The notes: a model not told the origin generated them from the sequence alone. A stretch of 64,000 nucleotides of DNA from Bradyrhizobium tropiciagri (GCF_018130505.1 NZ_JAFCKH010000006.1:310001-374000), one strand, 5' to 3'. Shown: positions 53,199 through 62,372, counted from the first letter of the stretch. Made by a program: numbers and translations.

Positions 53199-55814
53199 GT
53201 GCTGACAAATATTGTCGTCTCCGTTGTCAAGACGTGCACGCGCTTTGCTCTGCCTGTTGTCATTTTCTCCGTGCTCCTGTCGGTCGGAGCCAGCATCTAC
53301 GCGGCGCGCAACTTCTCGATCAACACGGACATCAACAAGCTGATCTCGCCCGATCTGGATTGGCGCAAGCGCGACAACCAGTTCGAGGAGGCGTTCGACC
53401 GCGAGCGGCTGATCCTGGCCGTGGTCGAGGCGCAGACGCCCGAGCTGACCAGCGCGGCGGCGAAGGCGCTGGCCGAAAAGCTGCAGGGCGACAAGAAGAA
53501 CTTCGAGGCGATCACGCCGCTCGGCTCCGGTGAATTCTTCGAAAAGAACGGCCTGCTGTTCCTGCCCACCGAGGAGGTCGCCAAGACCACCGGGCAGCTC
53601 GAGCAGTCGGCCCCGCTGGTCGAGATCATGGCGGGCGATCCCTCGATCCGCGGCCTGACCGGCGCGCTCGAGACCGGCCTTGCCGGCGTCAAGCGCGGGC
53701 AGGTCAAGCTCGACAACGCGGCGCGCCCGTTCAACCAGATCGCCGAAACCGTCGAGACCGTCCTCGCCAAGGGCGATGCCACCTTCTCCTGGCGCGAGCT
53801 AACCAGCGACCAGCCGCTGACCGATTCCGACAAGCGCGCCTTCATCGAGATCAAGCCGATCATCGACTATTCGGCGCTGGAGCCGGGCAAGGGCGCAACC
53901 GATGCGATCCGCCAGGCGGCGGCCGAGCTGAAATTCCCGACCGAGTATCACGCGCGCGTTCGCCTCACCGGACCCGTGCCGATCGCCAACGAGGAATACG
54001 CCACCGTGCAGGACGGCGCGATCACCAACGGCATCGGCACCGTGGTGATCGTGCTGATCATCCTCTGGATGGCGTTGCATTCCGGCAAGATCATCTTCGC
54101 CGTGTTCGTGAACCTGTTCATCGGCCTCGTCGTCACCACGGCGGTCGGCCTGATGATGGTGGGCTCGCTCAACCTGCTCTCGATCGCATTCGCGGTGCTG
54201 TTCGTCGGCCTCGGCGTCGACTTCGGCATCCAGTTCAGCGTGCGCTACCGCTCCGAGCGCTTCAAGAACGACAATCTCACGCTGGCGCTGGAGAACGCCG
54301 CGCGCCGCTCGGCGGTGCCGCTGTCGCTCGCGGCGATGGCGACCGCCGTCGGCTTCCTCTCCTTCCTGCCGACCGACTATCGGGGCATTTCCGAACTCGG
54401 CAAGATCGCCGGCGCCGGCATGCTGGTGGCGTTCATCTCCAGCATCACGGTGCTGCCGGCGCTGCTCGACCTGCTCAATCCGCCGGGCGAGAAGGAGCCG
54501 GTCGGCTACGCCTTCCTCGCGCCGGTCGATCACTTCCTGGAGAAGCATCGCATTCCGATCATCGTCGGTACGATCCTCGTCTCGGTCGCCGGTCTGCCGC
54601 TGCTCCACTACATGAAGTTCGACTTCAACCCGATCAATCTGCGCAACAAGAATTCGGAATCGATCGCGACCTTCCTTGATCTGAGGAAGGATCCGAACAC
54701 CGGCGCGAATGCCATCAACGTGATGACGCGTTCCGAAGCCGATGCCAAGAAGATCGAAGCCAAGCTCGAGAAGCTGCCGGAAGTGTCGCGCGTGATGTCG
54801 CTCGACAGTTTCGTGCCGCAGGATCAGCCGGCCAAGCTGAAGCTGATCGCGCAGGCGGCCAAGACGCTGGGTCCGGCGCTCAATCCGGACTCGGTCGATC
54901 CGGCGCCGTCGGATCAGGAGAATGTCGAAGCGCTGAAGAGCTCGGTCGACAGCCTGCGCAAGAACGCGGGCGACGGCAAGGGCCCGGGCGCGGTTGCGGC
55001 GCGCCGGCTGGCCGATGCGCTGCAGAAGCTCGCCGATTCGAGCCAGGCGGTGCGGGACAAGGCGCAGGCCGTCTTCGTCGCGCCGATGAAGATCGTGTTT
55101 GATCAGCTCCGCAGCACGCTGCAGGCGCAGACCGTGACGCTGCAGAACCTGCCGCCGGAACTGGTCGCGAGCTGGAAGACCAAGGACGGCCTGATGCGGG
55201 TCGAGGTGGAGCCGAAGGGCGATCCGAACGACAACGCCAATCTGCGCCGCTTTGCCGACGCGGTGCTCGCCGCCGAGCCGACCGCGATCGGCGGACCGGT
55301 GTCGATCCTGAAGTCGGGCGATGTCGTCGTGGATGCGTTCATCCACGCCGGCATCCTGGCGCTGCTGGCGATCAGCGTGCTGCTGTACCTGACGCTGCGG
55401 CGCGTGGTCGACGTGCTGCTGACGCTGGTGCCGCTGTTGGTCGCGGGCATCGTCACGCTGGAGATCTGCGTGCTGATCGGCCTGCCGCTCAACTTCGCCA
55501 ACATCGTCGCGCTGCCGCTGCTGCTCGGCGTCGGCGTCGCCTTCAAGATCTACTACGTCACGGCGTGGCGGCAGGGCAGGACGAACCTGCTGCAGTCGAG
55601 CCTGACGCGCGCGATCTTCTTCAGCGCGCTGACCACGGCAACCGCGTTCGGCAGCCTGTGGCTCTCGAGCCATCCCGGCACCGCGAGCATGGGCAAGCTG
55701 CTTGCGCTGTCGCTGGTCACGACGCTTGCCGCGGTGCTGCTGTTCCAGCCGGCGTTGATGGGCAAGCCGCGCGAGGTCGGTAGCGACGCAGAGCAGGGCG
55801 ACGACGTCACCTGA
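53199..55814 (+). CDS. hpnN: HpnN, hopanoid RND transporter
   Basis: An 871 aa MMPL/RND transporter with a first membrane segment at ~12-33, two large periplasmic domains and two clusters of five to six membrane segments, with DFGIQFSVRYRSER in the first cluster. HpnN is required to move hopanoids to the outer membrane in Rhodopseudomonas palustris. It starts at GTG 53199 after a weak ribosome site. Length agrees with HpnN (~860-880 aa). It stands alone between a divergent promoter region and a terminator. Confidence 0.92.
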   Translation: MLTNIVVSVVKTCTRFALPVVIFSVLLSVGASIYAARNFSINTDINKLISPDLDWRKRDNQFEEAFDRERLILAVVEAQTPELTSAAAKALAEKLQGDKKNFEAITPLGSGEFFEKNGLLFLPTEEVAKTTGQLEQSAPLVEIMAGDPSIRGLTGALETGLAGVKRGQVKLDNAARPFNQIAETVETVLAKGDATFSWRELTSDQPLTDSDKRAFIEIKPIIDYSALEPGKGATDAIRQAAAELKFPTEYHARVRLTGPVPIANEEYATVQDGAITNGIGTVVIVLIILWMALHSGKIIFAVFVNLFIGLVVTTAVGLMMVGSLNLLSIAFAVLFVGLGVDFGIQFSVRYRSERFKNDNLTLALENAARRSAVPLSLAAMATAVGFLSFLPTDYRGISELGKIAGAGMLVAFISSITVLPALLDLLNPPGEKEPVGYAFLAPVDHFLEKHRIPIIVGTILVSVAGLPLLHYMKFDFNPINLRNKNSESIATFLDLRKDPNTGANAINVMTRSEADAKKIEAKLEKLPEVSRVMSLDSFVPQDQPAKLKLIAQAAKTLGPALNPDSVDPAPSDQENVEALKSSVDSLRKNAGDGKGPGAVAARRLADALQKLADSSQAVRDKAQAVFVAPMKIVFDQLRSTLQAQTVTLQNLPPELVASWKTKDGLMRVEVEPKGDPNDNANLRRFADAVLAAEPTAIGGPVSILKSGDVVVDAFIHAGILALLAISVLLYLTLRRVVDVLLTLVPLLVAGIVTLEICVLIGLPLNFANIVALPLLLGVGVAFKIYYVTAWRQGRTNLLQSSLTRAIFFSALTTATAFGSLWLSSHPGTASMGKLLALSLVTTLAAVLLFQPALMGKPREVGSDAEQGDDVT

Positions 55815-55831
55815 CGCGTTGCGGCGCTTCG

Positions 55832-55867
55832 ACAAAGGCCCCGTTCCGATGGAACGGGGTCTTTTGA
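55832..55867 (+). terminator. Rho-independent terminator after hpnN
   Basis: A hairpin AAAGGCCCCGTTCC/GGAACGGGGTCTTT with a GAT loop followed by TTTTGA. It separates hpnN from the convergent DUF2147 gene and may work in both directions. Confidence 0.88.
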
Positions 55868-55883
55868 TTCCTGGTGTAAAGCG

Positions 55884-56516
55884 TTAGCGCGACGGGGTCG
55901 GCCGCGCGATGTCGGGAAGCAGACAGATATCGCCGACCGGGTCAGCCGGCGGCGCACCGGCGGCCTGCTTCTGGCCGCTCTTGGCGGCCGGCGGCGGCGC
56001 GGCGCCGGTGGTCTTGGGCGGCACGGCCGATTTCGGCGCGGCGCCCTTCGCGGCCGGATTGCCTGCGGTGCTCACCGGAATCGGCGGACCGACACGGGTC
56101 CAGGTCTGGCCACCGCAGAGGAACCCGAGCACGCAGCCTTGAATTTCAAGCTGGTCGGTGCCGATCGGCTTGATGGTCGCGCTGTAGGTCTGGCCGTCGC
56201 GCGAGTTGTAGACTTGGCCTTCCCACGAGTCGACGCCGGGCTTCTTCTTCATGTCGATCAGGATCGGCATGCCGAGTGTCGGCCGGCTTTGCTTGGCCGG
56301 ATCGGGATTGTTCTTGTCGGTGCCGCCGGGGGTTTTTTCCCAGGCCACCGCACCCCACATGTTGCCATTACATTGGGCAACGCGGATGTTGGCGAAACCG
56401 TCTGCATCCCTCCAGTCGCCCGTAGGGTCCGCAGCCAATGCAGGTGTTAATACGGTGGCCAAAAATAAACCTGAAAAGGCTATTGTACGTGCGAAAGTTC
56501 TTGGGCAGTGCAACAT
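55884..56516 (-). CDS. Secreted DUF2147 protein with Ala/Pro-rich tail
   Basis: A 210 aa protein with a signal peptide (cleavage near ALAAD at 28-29). A DUF2147 domain (~30-145) shows the typical GDWRDADGFANIRVAQCNGN start and GCVLGFLCGGQTWTRV end. Residues ~150-195 are rich in Ala, Pro and Lys and probably disordered, then a final Cys-containing stretch. DUF2147 proteins are lipocalin-like and of unknown function. It lies between hpnN and hpnO on the opposite strand. Confidence 0.88.
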   Translation of the reverse strand: MLHCPRTFARTIAFSGLFLATVLTPALAADPTGDWRDADGFANIRVAQCNGNMWGAVAWEKTPGGTDKNNPDPAKQSRPTLGMPILIDMKKKPGVDSWEGQVYNSRDGQTYSATIKPIGTDQLEIQGCVLGFLCGGQTWTRVGPPIPVSTAGNPAAKGAAPKSAVPPKTTGAAPPPAAKSGQKQAAGAPPADPVGDICLLPDIARPTPSR

Positions 56517-56618
56517 GGTCCAAACCTGTGCTTAACTCGACGATCCGAGCGGGGGGCAAAACGCCGCTATCGGGCGTTTTATGTTGACGCAATGGCCATC
56601 AACCGACGTATGTAGCGA

Positions 56619-58010
56619 ATGGTAAGTTCCAATCTAGACGTTTCCGAGATTTTTGTGGAGCGAGAGGGGCAACGCGGTGCCATGCACACGCGTCACCTCA
56701 ACGAGCAGCTCGTTCGTGTTCTCAAGACCATCGGCTACGACGTCGGCTTCCAGAAGGGGCAAGGCCAGTACCTCTTCGATCGTCAGGGGGCTCGCTATCT
56801 CGATCTATTGAGCGGATTTGGCGTTTTTGCGATTGGCCGGAATCATCCGGCCTTGCGCGAGGCGCTGAAGAGCGTGCTCGACGCCGATCTGCCGAATCTC
56901 GTGCAACTCGACGTTTCGACGCTCGCCGGTGTGCTCGCGGAACGCCTTTTGGAACATGTTCCATACCTGGACAAGGTGTTTTTCGCCAATTCCGGCGCTG
57001 AAACCGTCGAAGCCGCCATCAAGTTCGCGCGCGCCGCGACCGGCCGCCCCGGCATCGTGTATTGCGCGCATTCGTTCCACGGACTTTCCTATGGCGCGCT
57101 GTCGCTGACGGACGATTCGAACTTCCGCAGCGGCTTCGAGCCGCTGCTGCCCGGTTGTACGCCGATCCCCTTCAATGATCTCGAGGCGCTCGAGAAGGCG
57201 CTGTCGTCGCGCCAGGTCGGCGCCTTCATCGTCGAACCGATCCAGGGCAAGGGCGTCAACCTGCCGACCGACGAGTTCCTGCCCGGCGCGCTGGCGCTGT
57301 GCCGCAAATACGGCACGCTGTTCATCGCCGACGAAATTCAGACCGGCATCGGCCGCACCGGCAAGTTCCTCGCCGTCGAGCATTGGAACATCGAGCCCGA
57401 CATGGTGCTGCTCGCCAAGGCGCTGTCCGGCGGCCATGTTCCGATCGGCGCGCTGCTGACGCGCAAAAGTATCTTCGACAAGATCTTCAACCAGATGGAT
57501 CGTGCGGTCGTGCACGGTTCGACATTCGGCAAGAACGATCTCGCGATGGCCGCCGGCATCGCGACGCTCGACGTCATGAAGGCCGAGAAGCTGGTCGAGC
57601 AGGCCGCCAAGCGCGGCGCGGAGCTCCGCCTCGCGCTGACCCGCATGGTGCCGGGCTACGAGCTGATGAAGGAAGTCCGCGGCAAGGGCCTGATGATCGG
57701 CGTCGAGTTCGGTCCGCCGAAATCGCTGCGACTGAAGGCGTCGTGGAACCTGTTGGAGACCGCCAACAAAGGTCTGTTCTGCCAGCTCATCACGGTGCCG
57801 CTGTTCAAGGATCACAAGATCCTGACCCAGGTCGCCGGCCATGGCCTGCACACCATCAAGCTGCTGCCGCCGCTGACGATCACGGAAGAAGATTGCAGCT
57901 GGATCGAGAAAGCGTTCGACGAGGTGATCGCCGGCAGCCACAAGGTCCCCGGCGCGATCTGGTCGCTCGGCAAGACGCTGGTCGACAACGCGGTGCGCAA
58001 GTCGGCGTAA
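56619..58010 (+). CDS. hpnO: HpnO, class III aminotransferase for aminobacteriohopanetriol
   Basis: A 463 aa PLP enzyme of the class III (ornithine-type) aminotransferases, with the PLP-binding D238 (FIADEIQTGIGRTG) and Schiff-base K267 (LLAKALSGGHVPIG). HpnO turns ribosylhopane into aminobacteriohopanetriol. The identification rests on length, sequence style and the hopanoid locus. Its last ~30 bases are repeated twice more downstream as part of a tandem repeat, so the native C-terminus may once have been different. Confidence 0.88.
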   Translation: MVSSNLDVSEIFVEREGQRGAMHTRHLNEQLVRVLKTIGYDVGFQKGQGQYLFDRQGARYLDLLSGFGVFAIGRNHPALREALKSVLDADLPNLVQLDVSTLAGVLAERLLEHVPYLDKVFFANSGAETVEAAIKFARAATGRPGIVYCAHSFHGLSYGALSLTDDSNFRSGFEPLLPGCTPIPFNDLEALEKALSSRQVGAFIVEPIQGKGVNLPTDEFLPGALALCRKYGTLFIADEIQTGIGRTGKFLAVEHWNIEPDMVLLAKALSGGHVPIGALLTRKSIFDKIFNQMDRAVVHGSTFGKNDLAMAAGIATLDVMKAEKLVEQAAKRGAELRLALTRMVPGYELMKEVRGKGLMIGVEFGPPKSLRLKASWNLLETANKGLFCQLITVPLFKDHKILTQVAGHGLHTIKLLPPLTITEEDCSWIEKAFDEVIAGSHKVPGAIWSLGKTLVDNAVRKSA

Positions 58011-58023
58011 TAGCAAAGACCCG

Positions 58024-58109
58024 GTAGCCCGGATGCAGCGAAGCGAAATCCGGGGTTCTCGAAACTTGTGAGACCGGTCCCGGATTGCGCTTCGCTGCAT
58101 CCGGGCTAC
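58024..58109. repeat. GTAGCCCGGAT-type palindrome, copy 1
   Basis: An 86 bp element with 31 bp inverted arms that differ at one position (arms begin GTAGCCCGGATGCAGCGAAG and end with its complement), loop ~24 bp. It is the best-paired copy in the window. Confidence 0.92.
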
Positions 58110-58159
58110 GCGGCTGGTCGACAACGCGGTGCGCAAGTCGGCGTAATAGCAAAGACTCC

Positions 58160-58244
58160 GTAGCCCGGATGCAGCGAAGCGAAATCCGGGGTTCTCGAAA
58201 CTTGTGAGACTGTCCCGGATTGCGCTTCGCTCCATCCGGGCTAC
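58160..58244. repeat. GTAGCCCGGAT-type palindrome, copy 2
   Basis: The second copy, with small changes in the loop (one base shorter, GACTGTCCC in place of GACCGGTCCC) and a CTCCATCC variant in the right arm. Confidence 0.9.
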
Positions 58245-58294
58245 GCAGCTGGTCGACAACGCGGTGCGCAAGTCGGCGTAAAAGCAAAGACTCC

Positions 58295-58380
58295 GTAGCC
58301 CGGATGCAGCGTAGCGAAATCCGGGGTTCTCGAAACTTGTGAGACCGGTCCCGGATTGCGCTTCGCTTCAACCGGGCTAC
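58295..58380. repeat. GTAGCCCGGAT-type palindrome, copy 3
   Basis: The third copy, with GCGTAGCG in place of GCGAAGCG in the left arm and TTCAACCGGG in the right arm. It shows the most mismatches, and unique sequence resumes after 58386. Confidence 0.9.
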
Positions 58381-58586
58381 GCAGCTTCAAAATCCAGGCC
58401 AAGCACTCCGGCGAGCCTCCGCGCGTTTTGCCGCTCCGGCGGGCCTTGCGGATGATCGCCCTGTGCGCTACGCTATCAACAATATCAACCTAAGATTTAG
58501 ATTAGTATCTGCTGATCGGCGGCCAATGACATTGGCGCGCCGCGCTGACCTATCTTTGCAATTATCGATGACCGGAGCATTCTGCC

Positions 58587-60590
58587 ATGCCGTCTCGCCT
58601 CCGCCCGATTCAACGCGCAAGCACTGCACGGAAATTGATGCACCGGATCGGTCCTGCGCTGCTGCTGCCGCTCGCCGGAGCGGTGCTGCTGTCGGCCGGC
58701 GGGCAAAGCGCGCTAGCGCAACGTGCCGAACGCGCGGTGGTCGATCCGCCGGTGGCCAAGGCGCGGAGATCTGCGCCTGAAATCTCCATCACGGCGCAGC
58801 CGGAAGCCGCGGGCCCGCGCGCCGGCGCAGCGGTCGGACACGAGGCGGTGTTCGCCTTCAACATCCAGTACACCGAAGCCAAGATCTACAATCCCGGGAC
58901 CAACCAGGACGATCCGGTGAAGCTGCGCTCCTACCGCGACGTCCATGAGACCGAGCCGCCGAAGATTCCGTTCGTCGCGCCGACCATCGAGATCTTTCCC
59001 GGCGAGACGGTGCGCATCACGCTCAACAACGACAAGCTGCCGGCGGATCCGAAATGTCCGCCGGGCAACAGCGACGTCAATGATCCGAACTGCTTCAACC
59101 GCACCAATCTGCACGCGCATGGCCTCTGGGTCAGTCCGACCGGCAACAGCGACAACGTGCTGCTGAGCATCAACCAGGGCGTCAGCTTCCAGTATGAATA
59201 CAACATCCCGCCGGATCATCCGGCCGGCACCTACTGGTATCATCCGCATCGGCACGGCTCGACCGCGCTGCAGGTATCCAGCGGAATGGCCGGCGTGCTG
59301 ATCGTGCGCGGCTCGCGGTTGCCGGGCGCCGACATGCCCGGTGACGTCGACACTCTGCTGCGCTATGTCGACGGGCGCAGCTTCCGCGAACGTCCCGTCC
59401 TGCTGCAGCAGATCCAGTACGCCTGCCGCGACGGTGCCGGCAAGATCAAGCAGGACAACACCGGCCTCTATATCTGCGACCCCGCGACCGACGTCGGCGG
59501 CATCGAGGGATACGATCAGTTCGGCCCGACCACGTGGCGCAATTCGGGGCGCTACACCAGCATCAACGGCGAAGTCGTGCCGACATTCGAGGGTGCGAAG
59601 GCCGGCGAGATCGAACGCTGGCGCGTCGTCCATGCCGGCGTGCGCGACACCGTCAACCTGCAGTTCAGGAAGATGAAGGACGGCGCCGAGCCCTATGCAT
59701 CGGTTGCGACGCAGCAGCAGGAGGATTGGCTGACGCGCAACTGTCCGGGTCCGGCGCTTCTGCCGCAGTTCGCGCTGGCGGCCGACGGATTGACGCGCGC
59801 GCAACTGGTCGAGCGGACCTCGAGCACGCTGCAGCCGGGCTACCGCGAAGACATGCTGATCGTGTTTCCGGAGGCCGGAAACTATTGCGTGCTCGACGGC
59901 GCCGCGCCGGCGGCCAGCACGGTCAACAGCCAGGCCAAGAGCCGCCAGTATCTCGGCCGCGTCGCGGTGGCGCCGGGCACCGCCGTTCCGGACATCCGCG
60001 CCCACATTCAGGCGCAACTGCTGGCGGCCGCCGACCGCTTCATGCCGCCGTCGGTCAAGCAGCGGGTGAAGGACGATCTCAGCAACGGCCTGCGGCTGCG
60101 GGCGTTCGTCGCGCATCCCGACATCGCCGACGGCGAGATCAAGCCGCCACAGCGTGAGGCGCGCTTCGAGATCGGAGCCGGCGGCTTCATGATCAACGGC
60201 AATCCGTACAAGCCCGACCGGATCGATCAGCTGTTGCCACTTGGTGGCGTGGAGGAGTGGAAGCTGTCGACCGCCAACGCGTTCGGGCATCCGTTCCACA
60301 TCCACGTCAATCCGTTCCAGATCAGCAGGATCATCAATCCCGCGGGCCAGGATGTCAGCGAGACCGGCGATGCGAACGAGCCGCAATACGCCAATCTCAA
60401 GGGTGTCTGGAAGGACACGCTGTTCATCCGCCAGGGCTACACGGCCTTCGTGCGGACGCGCTACCAGCGCTATATCGGCGACTTCGTCCTGCATTGTCAC
60501 ATCCTCGATCACGAGGATCAGGGCATGATGCAGAACGTCAGGATCGGGATTCCCGACGGCGCGGGCTCAGTGGCGGCCAGTCATCATTGA
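58587..60590 (+). CDS. Secreted multicopper oxidase
   Basis: A 667 aa protein with a long N-terminal signal region (cleavage near SALAQ at ~45). Copper ligands are in place: H176/H178 (HAHGLW), H219/H221 (WYHPHRH), H568/H571/H573 (HPFHIHV) and the T1 cluster H636-C637-H638 with H642 and M647 (HCHILDHEDQGMM). It may oxidise metals or phenols in the periplasm. The ATG at 58587 follows a weak ribosome site. It converges with the anti-sigma gene, and the cupredoxin encoded nearby may be a redox partner. Confidence 0.92.
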   Translation: MPSRLRPIQRASTARKLMHRIGPALLLPLAGAVLLSAGGQSALAQRAERAVVDPPVAKARRSAPEISITAQPEAAGPRAGAAVGHEAVFAFNIQYTEAKIYNPGTNQDDPVKLRSYRDVHETEPPKIPFVAPTIEIFPGETVRITLNNDKLPADPKCPPGNSDVNDPNCFNRTNLHAHGLWVSPTGNSDNVLLSINQGVSFQYEYNIPPDHPAGTYWYHPHRHGSTALQVSSGMAGVLIVRGSRLPGADMPGDVDTLLRYVDGRSFRERPVLLQQIQYACRDGAGKIKQDNTGLYICDPATDVGGIEGYDQFGPTTWRNSGRYTSINGEVVPTFEGAKAGEIERWRVVHAGVRDTVNLQFRKMKDGAEPYASVATQQQEDWLTRNCPGPALLPQFALAADGLTRAQLVERTSSTLQPGYREDMLIVFPEAGNYCVLDGAAPAASTVNSQAKSRQYLGRVAVAPGTAVPDIRAHIQAQLLAAADRFMPPSVKQRVKDDLSNGLRLRAFVAHPDIADGEIKPPQREARFEIGAGGFMINGNPYKPDRIDQLLPLGGVEEWKLSTANAFGHPFHIHVNPFQISRIINPAGQDVSETGDANEPQYANLKGVWKDTLFIRQGYTAFVRTRYQRYIGDFVLHCHILDHEDQGMMQNVRIGIPDGAGSVAASHH

Positions 60591-60603
60591 CGGGCGCGCC
60601 GCG

Positions 60604-61386
60604 CTATCCTTCCTTGTTCGCGCGCATCGCGGTCTCGAACTTCTCGCCGAACTCGGCGAGCTCGTCGGCGCCGAGATCGCTGACCGCCCAGTAGTTCAGG
60701 CCGCGGTCGCTCCAGCGGCGGATGTTGAATCCCTGCAGCGTGTTGGTCTTCGCCGCGCGCCGCTCGGTGTCCGCAGTCTGCGCCACGAACAGGTTGATGA
60801 CGTGCTGGCGCCGCTTGTAGACCACGGCGCCGATGGCGCGGGCGTCGACATAGTCGAGCCGGCCGCCGATCAGGGTGAAACCCTGCGCGGTGAGGTCGAT
60901 CACCGGCGGCGAGACGTCGAGCTTGCCGTTGAACCACGGCTTCACCGTGTGCTGGTCGGTCGAGATCACGTCGGTGAGATGGCCGGCCTGCAGCGAGCGC
61001 AGATGCGCCGACACCACCTCGGCCTCGACGCGCTGCTCGTCGTCATTGCGCAGCACGATGGCGACGAGCCCGGTCGCGGCGATCGCCGAGACCGCAGAGC
61101 CCATCGCAAAGCCGCGCAGCACGGCGCGCCGGCTCGGTACCGCCTGCGGCAGCGGGCGCGGCTGCGCTTGCGGCAGTGCCTCCTCGATCCGGCGGCGCAG
61201 CGCGGGCGACGCCTTGTATTGCAGGTCGGTCTCGGCCATGGCCTGGCGGATCTCGCGGTACTCCGTCGTCAGCGCGGCGCAATGCGCGCAGCCCTCGATA
61301 TGGGCTTCGACCTCGCGCGCATGGCCGGCGTCGAGCTCGCCGTCGATCAACGCGTGAAGCAGCACTTCGGCTTCCTCGCAGGTCAT
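60604..61386 (-). CDS. Zinc-binding anti-sigma factor
   Basis: A 260 aa protein with an N-terminal zinc anti-sigma motif H29-x3-C33-x2-C36 (AHIEGCAHCAAL), one membrane segment at ~90-112 and a ~145-residue periplasmic domain. It should hold the adjacent sigma factor inactive until a periplasmic or redox signal arrives. It overlaps the sigma gene by ATGA. The periplasmic part (LIGGRLDYVDARAIGAVVYK) matches the transmembrane anti-sigma family seen with ECF factors. Confidence 0.92.
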   Translation of the reverse strand: MTCEEAEVLLHALIDGELDAGHAREVEAHIEGCAHCAALTTEYREIRQAMAETDLQYKASPALRRRIEEALPQAQPRPLPQAVPSRRAVLRGFAMGSAVSAIAATGLVAIVLRNDDEQRVEAEVVSAHLRSLQAGHLTDVISTDQHTVKPWFNGKLDVSPPVIDLTAQGFTLIGGRLDYVDARAIGAVVYKRRQHVINLFVAQTADTERRAAKTNTLQGFNIRRWSDRGLNYWAVSDLGADELAEFGEKFETAMRANKEG

Positions 61387-61940
61387 TTCACTCGCTCCTG
61401 TTCCGCAAGCCAGGCTGATCGCAGCATGGCGCGGGCGCGTGCGAGGCGCGACATCACGGTGCCCACGGGCACGGCGGCGACATCGGCGATCTCGCGGTAA
61501 GAAAGGTTCTGGATTTCCCTGAGCACGAAGGTCTCGCGGAACGGCTCGGCGAGCGCCGCGATCAGCTTGCGTACGGTGTCGCCGTCGAACCGGCGCAGCA
61601 GCTGCCGCTCCGGCGTCTCGGTCGGCTCATTCCACATCGGCGCCTGCTCGGCGGTCTCCGGCAGGTCGTCGCTGGGGGCGGGCGCGGATTTGCGCCGGGC
61701 AAATTCGGCGCGGCAGACGTTGCGCAGGATCGCGAACAGCCACGGCTTCATGGCGGGTCCCCGATAGCTGTCGAAATGCTTGTAGGCACGCAGATAGCAT
61801 TCCTGCACCGCATCCTCGGCGTCGGCGGCATCGCGCAGCAAATAGCGCGCCAGCGTATAGGCCTCGTCGAGATAAGGCAGCGCGGCCTCGCGAAAGCGCC
61901 GCGCTTTTTCGGGATCGTCGTCCGACGCTCTGACAGCCAT
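61383..61940 (-). CDS. ECF RNA polymerase sigma factor
   Basis: A 185 aa sigma-70 family ECF protein. Region 2 includes RDAADAEDAVQECYLRAYKH and WLFAILRNVCRAEFAR; region 4 includes FVLREIQNLSYREIADVAAV and PVGTVMSRLARAR. The ATG at 61940 is chosen because residues upstream lack sigma character. It is co-translated with its anti-sigma factor and follows the cupredoxin gene by 94 bp, so it probably controls the metallophosphoesterase-cupredoxin operon of which it is part. Confidence 0.93.
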   Translation of the reverse strand: MAVRASDDDPEKARRFREAALPYLDEAYTLARYLLRDAADAEDAVQECYLRAYKHFDSYRGPAMKPWLFAILRNVCRAEFARRKSAPAPSDDLPETAEQAPMWNEPTETPERQLLRRFDGDTVRKLIAALAEPFRETFVLREIQNLSYREIADVAAVPVGTVMSRLARARAMLRSAWLAEQERVK

Positions 61941-62034
61941 CGTGTCCTGACCGGCATTTCCAGAAGGCGTTCGCGTCCGGCCGGGGGCGGAAGCCCACCG
62001 GCCGGACGGGGGTGTGATGATCTGGCTTGCCAAA

Positions 62035-62358
62035 TTAGCCAACCTTGATGCTGCCTGTCATGTGCGGATGCAGCGAGCAGAAGTACTTGTACTCGCCGGC
62101 TTCCGTGAAGGTGAACGAAAATGTGCCGTCGGTATCCATCGTCTTGGAGCGGAATTTGCCCGCGCACACCACGGTGTGCGGGATGTCGTCGCGGTTGGTC
62201 CAGGTCACGGTGCTGCCGACCTTGACATCGAGCTTGGCCGGCTCGAACACGAAATTGTCGATATGAACCGCGATGTCATCCGCGCGCGCCGCGGACACGG
62301 GCAGGAGCATGGTCGCGACCACGGCGATGCCGAAGTCGCGGCGATTGATCGTACTCAT
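62035..62358 (-). CDS. Tat-exported type 1 copper protein (cupredoxin)
   Basis: A 107 aa protein with a twin-arginine-type signal (NRRDFGIAVVATMLLP, cleavage after ARA near 26). The plastocyanin/amicyanin-like domain has type 1 copper ligands H61 (DIPHTVVC), C94, H97 and M100 (YFCSLHPHM). It is probably a periplasmic electron carrier. It is 14 bp downstream of the metallophosphoesterase and upstream of the sigma gene, so all four genes likely form one operon. Confidence 0.92.
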   Translation of the reverse strand: MSTINRRDFGIAVVATMLLPVSAARADDIAVHIDNFVFEPAKLDVKVGSTVTWTNRDDIPHTVVCAGKFRSKTMDTDGTFSFTFTEAGEYKYFCSLHPHMTGSIKVG

Positions 62359-62372
62359 CTCCCGTATTCCCT

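Larger units (their letters stand above)
57978..58386. repeat. Three tandem 135-136 bp units carrying the hpnO 3' end and a palindromic element
   Basis: Each unit begins with CTGGTCGACAACGCGGTGCG, runs through the hpnO stop codon context (GCGTAA), AGCAAAGAC, and then a GTAGCCCGGAT-type palindrome ending CGGGCTACG. Unit phases are set by GTCGACAACG at 57981, 58117 and 58252. Copies differ by only a few substitutions and one indel. The first copy provides the real end of hpnO. Confidence 0.95.

Noticed and set aside
53799-55835. A 678-codon open frame antisense to hpnN
   Set aside because: Same artefact: no recognisable domain, extreme Arg/Gln/Asp composition, and it fully overlaps a conserved transporter gene.
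58024-58380. CRISPR array made by the repeated units after hpnO
   Set aside because: Only three units, with no unique spacers between short repeats; the whole 135 bp unit is duplicated and no cas genes are present.
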